This document shows, in pieces, positions 35,035 through 43,036 of a DNA stretch of 64,000 nucleotides (positions within the stretch are counted from its first letter, which is position 1; each line of letters opens with the position of its first letter). The notes under the pieces were generated by a model, which ran no database searches, was not told where the DNA came from, and saw nothing but the letters and a program-made list of their open reading frames with translations. Position numbers and translations under genes: made by a program. Source of the stretch: Curtobacterium sp. MCLR17_036. Lineage in GTDB: Bacteria; Actinomycetota; Actinomycetes; Actinomycetales; Microbacteriaceae. Location of the stretch: NCBI RefSeq assembly GCF_003234445.2, contig NZ_CP126269.1, forward strand, positions 62,001-126,000. Direction: 5' to 3'.

Positions 35035-36263
35035 TGTCGGCGGCAGCGTCGCTCGGGGTCAACACCGCGGCGGCGCTCGCCGTCGAGGACCGCGCCCTCG
35101 CGCACAACTACAGCCCGCTGCCCGTCGTCATCGCGTCGGGTGCCGGAGCGACCGTCACCGACGTCGACGGCAAGCAGTACCTGGACGGCCTCGCCGCGTA
35201 CTCGGCGGTGAACTTCGGCCACGGCAACCCGCGGCTGCTCGCCGCCGCACGGGCGCAGCTCGACCGCGTGACGCTGACCAGCCGCGCGTTCGTGAACGAC
35301 CAGCTCGGGCCGTTCGCGGCAGCACTGGCGGCGTTGACGGGGACCGAGATGGTCCTGCCGATGAACACCGGCGCCGAGGCCGTCGAGTCCGCGATCAAGG
35401 TGTCCCGCGCCTGGGGCTACCGGGTCAAGGGCGTGCCGGCCGAGCGGGCGACGATCATCGTCGCGTCCGGGAACTTCCACGGCCGCACCACGACGATCAT
35501 CTCGTTCTCCGACGACCCCTCGGCCCGCGACGACTTCGGCCCGTACACGCCGGGCTTCCGCACGGTGCCCTACGGCGACGCCGCTGCTCTGCGCGCGGCG
35601 ATGGACGAGACCGTCGTCGCCGTGCTGCTCGAGCCGATCCAGGGCGAGGGCGGCGTGGTCATCCCCCCGGAGTCGTACCTGCCGTCCGTCCGGCAGGTCT
35701 GCGACGAGTTCGGTGCGCTGTTCATCGCGGACGAGATCCAGTCTGGCCTCGGTCGCACCGGGCACACGCTCGCGGTGCAGCGTGTCGGCGTCCGGCCCGA
35801 CCTCATCACGCTCGGCAAGGCCCTGGGCGGCGGCATCGTGCCGGTGTCTGCGGTGGTGGGCTCGCGCGACGTCCTCGGCGTCCTGCGCCCCGGCGAGCAC
35901 GGGTCCACCTTCGGCGGCAACCCCCTCGCCGCAGCCGTCGGCGCCGAGGTCGTGGCGATGCTCGGTGAGGGCACGTTCCAGCAGCGGGCCCTCGAGGGCG
36001 AACCGCTGCTGCGCGGCCTGCTCGACGAGCTCGTCGGGCACGGCGTCGTGTCGCACCGCGTGGCCGGACTCTGGGCCGGGATCGACATCGACCCCGCACT
36101 CGGCACCGGCAAGGCGATCGCGAAGGACCTCGCCGACCGCGGACTCCTGGTGAAGGACACCCACGGGTCGACGATCCGCTTCGCGCCGCCCCTCGTCGTC
36201 ACCGACGACGAGATCCGCTTCGCGATCGACGTGCTCGGCGAGGTCCTGCGCGACCGAGCCTGA
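35034..36263 (+). CDS. rocD: Ornithine--oxo-acid aminotransferase
   Basis: Predicted 409 aa. A class-III PLP aminotransferase: AEDRALAHNYSPLPVVIASG-like N-terminus, PMNTGAEAVESAIKVSRAWG, GNFHGRTTTIISFS and Lys262 in LGKALGGGIVPVS are typical of ornithine delta-aminotransferase. It makes glutamate semialdehyde (and so pyrroline-5-carboxylate) from ornithine, feeding PutA. Co-translated with the DDAH-type gene; regulated probably by the divergent Lrp protein. Acetylornithine aminotransferase (ArgD) is a less likely alternative, given the catabolic context. Confidence 0.9.
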   Translation: MSAAASLGVNTAAALAVEDRALAHNYSPLPVVIASGAGATVTDVDGKQYLDGLAAYSAVNFGHGNPRLLAAARAQLDRVTLTSRAFVNDQLGPFAAALAALTGTEMVLPMNTGAEAVESAIKVSRAWGYRVKGVPAERATIIVASGNFHGRTTTIISFSDDPSARDDFGPYTPGFRTVPYGDAAALRAAMDETVVAVLLEPIQGEGGVVIPPESYLPSVRQVCDEFGALFIADEIQSGLGRTGHTLAVQRVGVRPDLITLGKALGGGIVPVSAVVGSRDVLGVLRPGEHGSTFGGNPLAAAVGAEVVAMLGEGTFQQRALEGEPLLRGLLDELVGHGVVSHRVAGLWAGIDIDPALGTGKAIAKDLADRGLLVKDTHGSTIRFAPPLVVTDDEIRFAIDVLGEVLRDRA

Positions 36264-36279
36264 GCTCCGCGCTCGCTTC

Positions 36280-36330
36280 GTGAGCAGAAATGGTCGGGTG
36301 CCCTCGGGCGACCCGACCATTTCTGCTCAC
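36280..36330. repeat. 51-bp palindromic element, copy 2
   Basis: Same length and outer stem (GTGAGCAGAA...TTCTGCTCAC) as the element at 29667-29717, here with a longer uninterrupted stem of about 21 bp. It lies 17 bp after the rocD stop and 36 bp before the convergent epimerase stop, so it may also terminate both. Confidence 0.82.
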
Positions 36331-36365
36331 CAAACGCCGCGGCCGTGCGGCCGCCGCCCCGCGCC

Positions 36366-37358
36366 TCACACCGCCCAGCGCGCCGCCAGCTCGTCCATCA
36401 AGCCGTCGAGCCGCTCGTCCACGACCTGCTCCTCGGGGTGGGCCTCGTACCAGGCGATGACCTCGCGCACCCCCTGCCGGTAGGTCGTGCGCGGCCGGTA
36501 CCACGGCACGAGCGACCGGACCTTGCTGTTGTCGAACACCGAGCTGTTCGCCTTGTCGCCGAGCAGCGCCGCGCCCCACTCCGGGTCCACCGCGTTGATG
36601 GCGTCCGCCGGCACGTGCACGATCCGCAGGTCCTCGACCCCGGCCGCCGCCGCGATCTCGTGCGCGATGGCGTTCCACGTCGGCGCCTCGTCGCTCGTGA
36701 TCGTGAAGGCCTCCCCGACTGCCGAAGCGTTGTCGAGCAGCCCAGTGAACCCGACCGCGAAGTCGCGGCTGTGCGTCAGGGTCCACAACGAGGTCCCGTC
36801 ACCGGTGATGATGACCGGCTTGCCCGCGCGCATCCGCGCCACCGCGGTCCAGCCGCCGGTCAGCGGCAGCTTCGTCTCGTCGTAGGTGTGCGACGGCCGC
36901 ACGATCGTCACCGGGAAGTCCTGCTCCCGGTACGCCTGCACCAGCAGCTCCTCGCACGCGATCTTGTCGCGCGAGTACTGCCAGTACGGGTTCTTCAGCG
37001 GCGTCGACTCCGTGATCGGCAGGTGCGTCGCCGGCGTCTGGTACGCCGAGGCCGAGCTGATGAACACGTACTGCCGCGTCCGCCCCGCGAAGAAGTCGAC
37101 GTCCGCCTGCACCTGGTCCGGCGTGAAGGCGATCCAGTTCACGACCACGTCGAAGCGCTGGTCGCCGAGCACGTCCGCCAGTGCGCCGCGGTCCGACACG
37201 TCGGCCTGGAGGCGCGTCACACCCTCCGGGATCGGCCTGCCCCCGGTGGTCCCCCGGTTGAGCACGGTCACGTCGAACCCCTGCTCGACGGCTTCCCGCA
37301 CGCAGGCGGCGCTGATGACGCCGCTCCCGCCGATGAACAACACGCTCGCTCCGGTCAT
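36366..37358 (-). CDS. NAD-dependent epimerase/dehydratase family protein
   Basis: Predicted 330 aa from ATG 37358 with GGGAG 5-9 nt upstream. The N-terminal LFIGGSGVISAACVREAV is a slightly altered Rossmann loop; SSASAYQTP and QYSRDKIACEELL give the Ser-Tyr-Lys set (Tyr in YSRDK). The protein resembles the atypical SDR group that includes chloroplast CSP41-like proteins and bacterial reductases. Substrate unknown. No operon partner. Confidence 0.82.
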   Translation of the reverse strand: MTGASVLFIGGSGVISAACVREAVEQGFDVTVLNRGTTGGRPIPEGVTRLQADVSDRGALADVLGDQRFDVVVNWIAFTPDQVQADVDFFAGRTRQYVFISSASAYQTPATHLPITESTPLKNPYWQYSRDKIACEELLVQAYREQDFPVTIVRPSHTYDETKLPLTGGWTAVARMRAGKPVIITGDGTSLWTLTHSRDFAVGFTGLLDNASAVGEAFTITSDEAPTWNAIAHEIAAAAGVEDLRIVHVPADAINAVDPEWGAALLGDKANSSVFDNSKVRSLVPWYRPRTTYRQGVREVIAWYEAHPEEQVVDERLDGLMDELAARWAV

Positions 37359-37838
37359 GGGTGCTCCCTCGCTCCTGGCGGCACCGCTCCGTGCCGCACT
37401 CCCTCGATCCTGCACCTCCCCGACGGACCGGGCGCGAACGTGGCCCGATCGGACAGCGCGGCGCAGGGGCATCCTGCCTCCGTGACCGGACCGCTCACGG
37501 AGCCATCGACCACGGACGAAGTCTGCGGCGATCGAGACGCCTGTGAAGACCACGGCTTGGATCAGCGCAGACGGCACCTCGTCGGACAGCAGCTGGACGA
37601 GTGACTGAGGGGTCTGGTTCATGCAAGTGCCTGTGCGCCGCGCTCGTCCGCAATCGCACGCGCCGACGGAGACATGCGAGGATGGACAGCGAAGACCCCG
37701 GAACGATCCCTGGCTCAGGCCACATCGCCGGGGTTTCGTCGTGTGGACGACGTCGGCCGCTGTGCTCTGGCACCGACCCGAGGACTACCGTCACGGGTCG
37801 AGCCGCACCGACGCGGCCACGACAGGAGTGACACGCAC
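37359..37838. other. 480-bp stretch without a convincing gene
   Basis: Between divergent epimerase and aldo/keto reductase genes. On the minus strand an ATG at 37622 opens a short protein-like stretch (MNQTPQSLVQLLSDEVPSAL...) that loses plausible composition after about 40 codons and runs into the epimerase frame; it may be a remnant. A loose hairpin (GACCCCGG ... CCGGGGTT, about 37691-37736) and a TACCGT box at about 37787 are the only other signals. Confidence 0.4.
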
Positions 37839-38849
37839 ATGGAGTACCGCTACCTCGGCAACTCGGGCCTCAAGGTCTCTGAGATCACCTACGGCAACTG
37901 GCTCACCCACGCCTCACAGGTCGAGAACGACGCGGCGATCGCCTGCGTCAAGGCCGCGCTCGAGGTCGGCATCTCGACGTTCGACACCGCCGACGTCTAC
38001 GCCAACACCGGCGCCGAGACCGTCCTGGGCGAGGCGCTCAAGGGGGAGCGGCGCCAGTCCCTCGAGATCGCCACGAAGGTGTTCGGTCCGACCGGGCCGA
38101 AGGGGCACAACGACACCGGGCTGTCCCGCAAGCACATCCTCGAGTCGATCGACGGTTCGCTCGAGCGGCTGCAGACGGACTACGTCGACCTGTACCAGGC
38201 GCACCGGTTCGACCACGAGACCCCCCTCGAAGAGACCATGCAGGCCTTCGCCGACATCGTGCGGCAGGGCAAGGTCCTGTACGTCGGCGTGAGCGAGTGG
38301 ACCGCCGACCAGCTCCGTGCGGGTGCGGCGCTGGCGAAGGACCTCGGCTTCCAGCTCATCTCGAACCAGCCGCAGTACTCGGCGCTGTGGCGCGTCATCG
38401 AGGACGAGGTGGTGCCGACCTCGAAGGAGCTCGGCATCTCGCAGATCGTCTGGTCGCCGATCGCCCAGGGCGTGCTCACCGGCAAGTACCAGCCGGGTCA
38501 GCCCCTGCCCGAGGGCTCGCGGGCCACGGACGACAAGGGCGGCGCGAAGATGATCGAGCGCTTCATGAACGACGAGGTGCTCTCGGCCGTCCAGGAGCTC
38601 AAGCCGATCGCCGACGAGCTCGACCTGTCGATGGCGCAGCTCGCCGTCGCGTGGGTGCTGCAGAACGAGAACGTCGCGAGTGCGATCATCGGCGCCTCGC
38701 GTCCGGAGCAGGTGCACGACAACGCCGGCGCCGCCGGTGTGACGATCCCGGCCGAGTTGCTGACCCGGATCGACGACGTGCTCGGCTCCGTGGTCGAGCG
38801 CGACCCGGCCAAGACGAACGACAGCAGCCCGAAGACCCGCGAGGCCTGA
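37839..38849 (+). CDS. Aldo/keto reductase (AKR, potassium-channel beta-subunit-like)
   Basis: Predicted 336 aa; GACAGGAG site. MEYRYLGNSGLKVSEI is the family opening. The tetrad residues appear as Asp and Tyr in FDTADVYANTG, Lys in ATKVFGP, and His in YQAHRFD. NADPH-binding SPIAQGVLTGKY and the C-terminal SAIIGASRPEQVHDN are intact. Substrate cannot be told. Followed by a 13-bp-stem terminator. Confidence 0.92.
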   Translation: MEYRYLGNSGLKVSEITYGNWLTHASQVENDAAIACVKAALEVGISTFDTADVYANTGAETVLGEALKGERRQSLEIATKVFGPTGPKGHNDTGLSRKHILESIDGSLERLQTDYVDLYQAHRFDHETPLEETMQAFADIVRQGKVLYVGVSEWTADQLRAGAALAKDLGFQLISNQPQYSALWRVIEDEVVPTSKELGISQIVWSPIAQGVLTGKYQPGQPLPEGSRATDDKGGAKMIERFMNDEVLSAVQELKPIADELDLSMAQLAVAWVLQNENVASAIIGASRPEQVHDNAGAAGVTIPAELLTRIDDVLGSVVERDPAKTNDSSPKTREA

Positions 38850-38875
38850 TCGATCGACCGGTCCGCACGACCGGA

Positions 38876-38913
38876 GTCACCCCGAACCGCACACTCGCGT
38901 GGTTCGGGGTGAC
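38876..38913 (+). terminator. Hairpin terminator after the aldo/keto reductase gene
   Basis: A perfect 13-bp stem (38876-38888 with 38901-38913) with a 12-nt loop, starting 26 bp after the stop. Confidence 0.75.
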
Positions 38914-38985
38914 GTCCGTTGTGCGGGGCGGAAGCGAACCGCCGCCGCCGAAGACCCCGGAAGAAACACCCCTCGGACAACCGAA

Positions 38986-39013
38986 AAGGCCCCCTGCCGA
39001 AGCAGGGGGCCTT
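38986..39013 (-). terminator. Rho-independent terminator of the tRNA operon
   Basis: A 12-bp perfect stem (38986-38997 with 39002-39013) and a 4-nt loop (TTCG on the minus strand), followed on the minus strand by TTTTCGG. It lies 7 bp after the tRNA-Phe 3' end. Confidence 0.88.
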
Positions 39014-39019
39014 CACCGG

Positions 39020-39092
39020 TGGCTGGACACGGCATCGATCCGTGGACCTTTCGATTTTCAGTCGAACGCTCTACCAACTGAGCTATCCAGCC
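39020..39092 (-). tRNA. tRNA-Phe (anticodon GAA)
   Basis: 73 nt on the minus strand, starting GGCTGGATAGCTCAG. The anticodon stem-loop has GACTGAAAATC with GAA. Acceptor arms GGCTGGA/TCCAGCC pair perfectly, discriminator A; CCA is not encoded. Last of three co-transcribed tRNAs. Confidence 0.95.
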
Positions 39093-39093
39093 G

Positions 39094-39170
39094 TGGCGAC
39101 CCTGACGGGACTTGAACCCGCGACCTCCGCCGTGACAGGGCGGCACGCTAACCAGCTGCGCTACAGGGCC
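39094..39170 (-). tRNA. tRNA-Asp (anticodon GTC)
   Basis: 77 nt including encoded CCA. Starts GGCCCTGTAGCGCAG; anticodon loop CTGTCAC gives GTC. The acceptor stem pairs with CAGGGTC (one G-T pair). Middle gene of the tRNA operon, one base from tRNA-Phe. Confidence 0.95.
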
Positions 39171-39223
39171 ATGTTGAATTGCTGTGGTGTTGTTCAGTAC
39201 TGCTTGCTCGCTCACTCGGAGAG

Positions 39224-39296
39224 TGACCCCAACGGGATTCGAACCCGTGCTGCCGCCGTGAAAGGGCGGTGTCCTAGGCCACTAAACGATAGGGCC
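39224..39296 (-). tRNA. tRNA-Glu (anticodon TTC)
   Basis: 73 nt, no encoded CCA. Anticodon loop CTTTCAC gives TTC; T-arm GGGTTCGAATCCC is standard. Acceptor GGCCCTA pairs with the 3' side using G-T pairs. First gene of the operon, about 24 bp after the predicted transcription start. Confidence 0.94.
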
Positions 39297-39326
39297 GCAA
39301 GCAGTGCATCGCGCTACCGATGGACA

Positions 39327-39355
39327 AGCATACGGATGCCCCGCGGGTTTCACAA
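39327..39355 (-). promoter_or_regulatory. Promoter of the tRNA-Glu-Asp-Phe operon
   Basis: On the minus strand TTGTGA (39350-39355) and TATGCT (39327-39332) are separated by exactly 17 bp. Start of transcription would be near 39320, upstream of tRNA-Glu. Confidence 0.7.
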
Positions 39356-39486
39356 ATCGAGGCCCGTTCGCCCGTGATCCCCGGCGTGTCGCGCCGTCGC
39401 CGCAGGCTCGTCGGAGGCCGTGGTGCGAGCATCGTCGGCGGTCGGCATCCCTCGTCCGAGGGGCTGTCGACCCTGCGCCTCCTGTT

Positions 39487-39541
39487 GTTACTGTTGCCTC
39501 TGTTAACAGTGTTACGTGCGTGAGCCTTGCCGCGCTGTTAC
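39487..39541 (+). promoter_or_regulatory. GTTAC-type repeats upstream of the wall-hydrolase genes
   Basis: GTTAC occurs at 39487, 39511 and 39537, with related GTTGC at 39493 and GTTAAC at 39502; the copies at 39493, 39502 and 39511 have a 9-bp period. The tract is markedly AT-richer than its surroundings. The GTAAC complement recalls sites of the MtrA response regulator, which controls peptidoglycan hydrolases in actinobacteria; that link is inferred. Confidence 0.4.
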
Positions 39542-39554
39542 GAAATCGAGATAC

Positions 39555-40832
39555 ATGTCGACCTCAGCCCAGACCTCCCTCCGCTCCCGCAGCCGCCTCG
39601 TCGCCGCTGCGGCCGCCGTCGTGCTCACGGCCGGCACGCTCGCCGCGCTGGCGCCCACGGCGTCGGCCAGCGCTGCGTCGTACCCGTCGTGGAGCGAGGT
39701 GCAGCAGGCGAAGAAGTCGACGAGCGCCCAGCAGGCCAAGGTCTCCGAGATCAAGTCGCTCATCTCGTCGCTGCAGTCCGAGGCCGCCGCGAAGCAGAAG
39801 GCCGCGCAGGCCGCCGGTGAGGCCTACCAGGCCGCACAGACCAAGTACGACGCCGCGGCGCTCGCGCAGCACAAGCTGCAGGCGCAGGCCGACGACGCGG
39901 CGAAGACGGCGACCCAGTCCGAGGAGCAGGCGGGCCAGCTCGCCGCGCAGCTCGGGCGGGCGAGCGCCAACGACGTGACGACGGACATCCTCACCCACCC
40001 GTCGAACTCCGGCGACCTGCTGTACGAGCTCGGCGCGATGTCGAAGCTCAGCGAGCAGGCCGACGGCATCTACTCGCAGGCCACGCAGGACCGCGGCACG
40101 GCCCAGGCCCAGGCGGACAAGGCCGACTCCGCGAAGGACGCCCTCGGCGACCTCGCGGACGCCGCGCAGTCGACGATGCAGGAAGCGCAGGGTGCGGCGG
40201 ACGCGGCACAGACAGCCGTCGACGCGCAGAACGACAACGAGACCCGGCTCGAGGCGCAGCTCACCGCGCTCACGACGAAGCAGCACGGTGTCGAGTCGGC
40301 GTACAAGCGGGGCGTGGCCGCCGAGAAGGCGCGGCAGGAGCGCATCGCGGCCGCGGCGGCCCGGGCGGCGGCGAAGGCCGCGGCGACGAGCCAGGGCGGC
40401 ACCGGTGGTGGCACGGCGAACTCGGCCGGCTGGGTTCGGCCGTCCGGCGGCTTCCAGACGAGCGGCTACGGGTACCGCGTCGACCCGTACACGCACTACA
40501 CGGCACTGCACGCCGGGGTGGACCTGGCCCCCGCCTGCTACGCGCCGATCTACGCGGCGCACGACGGCACCGTGACCTTCGCCGGGAACGGCGGCGGCTA
40601 CGGCAACGAGGTCGTGCTGGACAACGGCGGCGGCATCTCGACGGCCTACGGGCACGTCGTCGACGGGGGCATCCTCGTCACGAGCGGGCAGCACGTCACC
40701 GCCGGGCAGCAGATCGCGAAGATCGGCTCGACCGGCTGGTCGACCGGCTGCCACCTGCACTTCGAGACCCGGATCAACGGCGCCGCCGTCGACCCGGTCC
40801 CCTTCATGGCAGCGCGGGGGATCTCGGTTTGA
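39555..40832 (+). CDS. Secreted M23-family peptidoglycan endopeptidase with coiled-coil N-terminus
   Basis: Predicted 425 aa from ATG 39555; GTG 39516 is in frame but lies in the promoter repeats. A Sec signal peptide (about 1-42, LVAAAAAVVLTAGTLAALAP, cut near ASA-AS) precedes a long Ala/Gln-rich coiled coil (45-280). The LytM/M23 domain (about 295-420) has His319 and Asp323 (HAGVDLA) and HLHFE at 400-404, the zinc ligands of an active enzyme. It cleaves peptide crosslinks in the wall. The coiled coil resembles that of the next gene, suggesting activation by a membrane partner such as FtsEX, which is inference. Confidence 0.92.
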   Translation: MSTSAQTSLRSRSRLVAAAAAVVLTAGTLAALAPTASASAASYPSWSEVQQAKKSTSAQQAKVSEIKSLISSLQSEAAAKQKAAQAAGEAYQAAQTKYDAAALAQHKLQAQADDAAKTATQSEEQAGQLAAQLGRASANDVTTDILTHPSNSGDLLYELGAMSKLSEQADGIYSQATQDRGTAQAQADKADSAKDALGDLADAAQSTMQEAQGAADAAQTAVDAQNDNETRLEAQLTALTTKQHGVESAYKRGVAAEKARQERIAAAAARAAAKAAATSQGGTGGGTANSAGWVRPSGGFQTSGYGYRVDPYTHYTALHAGVDLAPACYAPIYAAHDGTVTFAGNGGGYGNEVVLDNGGGISTAYGHVVDGGILVTSGQHVTAGQQIAKIGSTGWSTGCHLHFETRINGAAVDPVPFMAARGISV

Positions 40833-40866
40833 GCATCAGCGCCGTCGGAAGGCCCCGGCCCACGTC

Positions 40867-42327
40867 ATGAACCTGTCCGCCCGCTCCCTGTCCTGCGGGA
40901 TCGCGACCGTCGCCGTGCTCGGCCTCGGGCTGTCGCTCGTCGTCGCCGGTCCGGCCCAGGCTGCCCCGTCGGGTCCCTCGTGGGACGACGTGAAGGCCGC
41001 CAAGTCGGACGCCGCCGACGCCCAGCAGACCGTCGACGAGCTGAGCTCGCGGCTCACGTCGCTGCAGGAGGCCGCCGACCGCGCCGGTGTCGTGGAGCAG
41101 CAGGCGGGACAGGCGTACGCCATGGCGGTGTCGCAGCAGCAGCAGGCGCAGGACACCCTCGACGACCTCGCCGCGCAGTCGAAGCGCGCGAAGGCGAAGG
41201 CCGACGACTCCGCCGGGCAGGTCGCCGGCCTCGTGGTCGAGCTGTCGCGCACCGGCGGCGGCGACCTGTCCACCGCGATGCTCGTCGACGGGTCCGACTC
41301 CGAGGACCTGCTCTACCGCGTCGGCACGATGTCGCACCTGTCCGAGCGGTCGGCGACCGTCCTCGCCGAGGCGCGGGCCGACCAGAACACCGTCGACTCC
41401 CTCGCCGACCAGCAGGACGCCGCCACCACGGCGCTCCGCGCGGCGACCAAGACGTCCGAGAGCGCGCTCACCACGGCGAACGACGTGTCCGCCGACGCGC
41501 AGGCCCGGGTGCAGGAGCAGCAGGAGCAGCAGGACGAGGTCCTGCGCCAGCTCGCCTACCTCAAGGGCACGAGCGTCGCGACGGAGACCGCGTACTGGAC
41601 GGCGCAGCAGGCGAAGGCCGCCGAGATCGCCCTGGCGGCGCAGACCGCACGCGACGGTGACGGTGACGGACGAGCGACGGGCACCCGCCCGGGCGCATCC
41701 ACCGGCAGTTCCGACCCGTCGACGAGCACGCCGTCCACGAGCACCCCCTCGACGAACACCCCGGCGAACCCGGCTCCCGCGCAGCCAGCGCCGAGCAAGC
41801 CGAGCAAGCCGAAGCCGGCGAAGCCCGCCCCCGCGAACCCGGCACCGGCACCGGCTCCGGCACCAGCACCGAGCAAGCCGAAGCCCGCTCCGGCCCCCGC
41901 CCCCGCTCCGACGCCCACCGTCCCGAGCGGCCCGTCGAAAGCCGCCGGCGCCATCGCCTACGCGCGGGCCCAGCTCGGCAAGCCGTACGTGCTGAACGGC
42001 GCCGGGCCGAACACCTGGGACTGCTCCGGTCTCGTGATGATGGCCTACGGCTCGCAGGGCATCCCGACCGGCGGGCACAACGTGGTCTGGCAGTACAACC
42101 ACTTCGCCTCGATCGGACGGCTCGTGCCGCTGTCGCAGCGCCAGCCCGGCGACATCCTCTTCTACTCGCACACCGGAACTGCTTCAGGCGGTTACCACGA
42201 CTCGATCTACACCGGCAACGGCATGATGGTCGAGGCCGCGCGGCCCGGGGTGGGCGTGGTCGAGCGCGCCGTCTGGCTGCCGAACGAGCTCCTGCCCTAC
42301 GTCGCCCGTCCGAGCGGCTCCCTCTGA
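40867..42327 (+). CDS. Secreted NlpC/P60 peptidoglycan hydrolase (RipA-like)
   Basis: Predicted 486 aa. Signal peptide (about 1-33, IATVAVLGLGLSLVVAG, cleaved near AQA-AP), coiled coil (35-265) paralogous to the upstream M23 protein (both contain an LLY.(L/V)G.MS.LSE motif), a Pro/Lys/Ala linker (about 280-358), then the NlpC/P60 domain (360-486). Catalytic Cys386 is in WDCSGLV and His444 in YHDSIYTGN. It cuts D-Glu/meso-DAP-type bonds. Thirty-four bp separate it from the M23 gene, so they are co-transcribed. Confidence 0.93.
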   Translation: MNLSARSLSCGIATVAVLGLGLSLVVAGPAQAAPSGPSWDDVKAAKSDAADAQQTVDELSSRLTSLQEAADRAGVVEQQAGQAYAMAVSQQQQAQDTLDDLAAQSKRAKAKADDSAGQVAGLVVELSRTGGGDLSTAMLVDGSDSEDLLYRVGTMSHLSERSATVLAEARADQNTVDSLADQQDAATTALRAATKTSESALTTANDVSADAQARVQEQQEQQDEVLRQLAYLKGTSVATETAYWTAQQAKAAEIALAAQTARDGDGDGRATGTRPGASTGSSDPSTSTPSTSTPSTNTPANPAPAQPAPSKPSKPKPAKPAPANPAPAPAPAPAPSKPKPAPAPAPAPTPTVPSGPSKAAGAIAYARAQLGKPYVLNGAGPNTWDCSGLVMMAYGSQGIPTGGHNVVWQYNHFASIGRLVPLSQRQPGDILFYSHTGTASGGYHDSIYTGNGMMVEAARPGVGVVERAVWLPNELLPYVARPSGSL

Positions 42328-42355
42328 GGCACCTGCGCGAGCAGCCGCACATGAA

Positions 42356-42417
42356 CGCGCCCCCGCACGGTCACCGCGCCCCGAAGAGTCGGGGTGCAAC
42401 GACCGCACGGGGGCGCG
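42356..42417. terminator. Bidirectional hairpin between the NlpC/P60 gene and ppa
   Basis: Outer arms of 17 nt (42356-42372 with 42401-42417, two mismatches) enclose a second small hairpin (CCCCGA...TCGGGG). It lies between convergent stops at 42327 and 42481. Confidence 0.75.
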
Positions 42418-42480
42418 ATCAGCTGTCCGGGCGGGCGAGGCCGGCCGCACGAGGCCGGCCGGCCGAACCCGAACGTTCCG

Positions 42481-42972
42481 TCAGTGCGAACCGGGCACGT
42501 ACGCGGCCTGGCCGGCCTGCACGATCGCCTCGGCCTCGGCGGCGTCGCCCCAGCCCTCGGCCTTGACCCACTTGTTCGGCTCGAGGTCCTTGTATCGCTC
42601 GAAGAAGTGCGCGATCTCGGCCTTGGTCTGCTCCGGCACGTCCGAGATGTCCTGGATGTGCGCCCAGCGCGGGTCCTTCGCGGGGACCACGAGGACCTTC
42701 TCGTCCTTGCCGGCCTCGTCGCTCATCTTGAAGACGCCGACCGGACGGACCTTGACGCCCACGCCGGGGAACGTCGGGAACTCGAGCAGCAGCAGCGCGT
42801 CCACGGGGTCGCCGTCGTCGGCCAGGGTCTTCTCGAAGAAGCCGTAGTCGGTCGGGTAGACGAACGACGTGAACAGCACGCGGTCGAGGTAGACGCGACC
42901 GGTCTCGTGGTCCACCTCGTACTTGTTGCGGCTGCCCTTGGGGATCTCGACGACGACGTCGTACGCGGCCAT
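42481..42972 (-). CDS. ppa: Inorganic pyrophosphatase
   Basis: Predicted 163 aa, normal for soluble family-I enzymes. [17 protein letters not shown] and the metal motif [13 protein letters not shown] are intact, as is the FVYPTDYGF stretch. It hydrolyses pyrophosphate from biosynthesis. AGGAG lies 7-11 nt before ATG. Divergent from tilS. Confidence 0.97.
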   Translation of the reverse strand: MAAYDVVVEIPKGSRNKYEVDHETGRVYLDRVLFTSFVYPTDYGFFEKTLADDGDPVDALLLLEFPTFPGVGVKVRPVGVFKMSDEAGKDEKVLVVPAKDPRWAHIQDISDVPEQTKAEIAHFFERYKDLEPNKWVKAEGWGDAAEAEAIVQAGQAAYVPGSH

Positions 42973-43036
42973 GTCTGCACTCCTGGTTTGTCGAACGGGC
43001 TGTCGGTGGTTCCGAAAGCGCGGCTAACGTTACCGG

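Noticed and set aside
37495..37794. Minus-strand frame of 99 codons in the gap before the aldo/keto reductase
   Set aside because: Arg/His-rich composition without start signal; looks like random open frame in GC-rich DNA.
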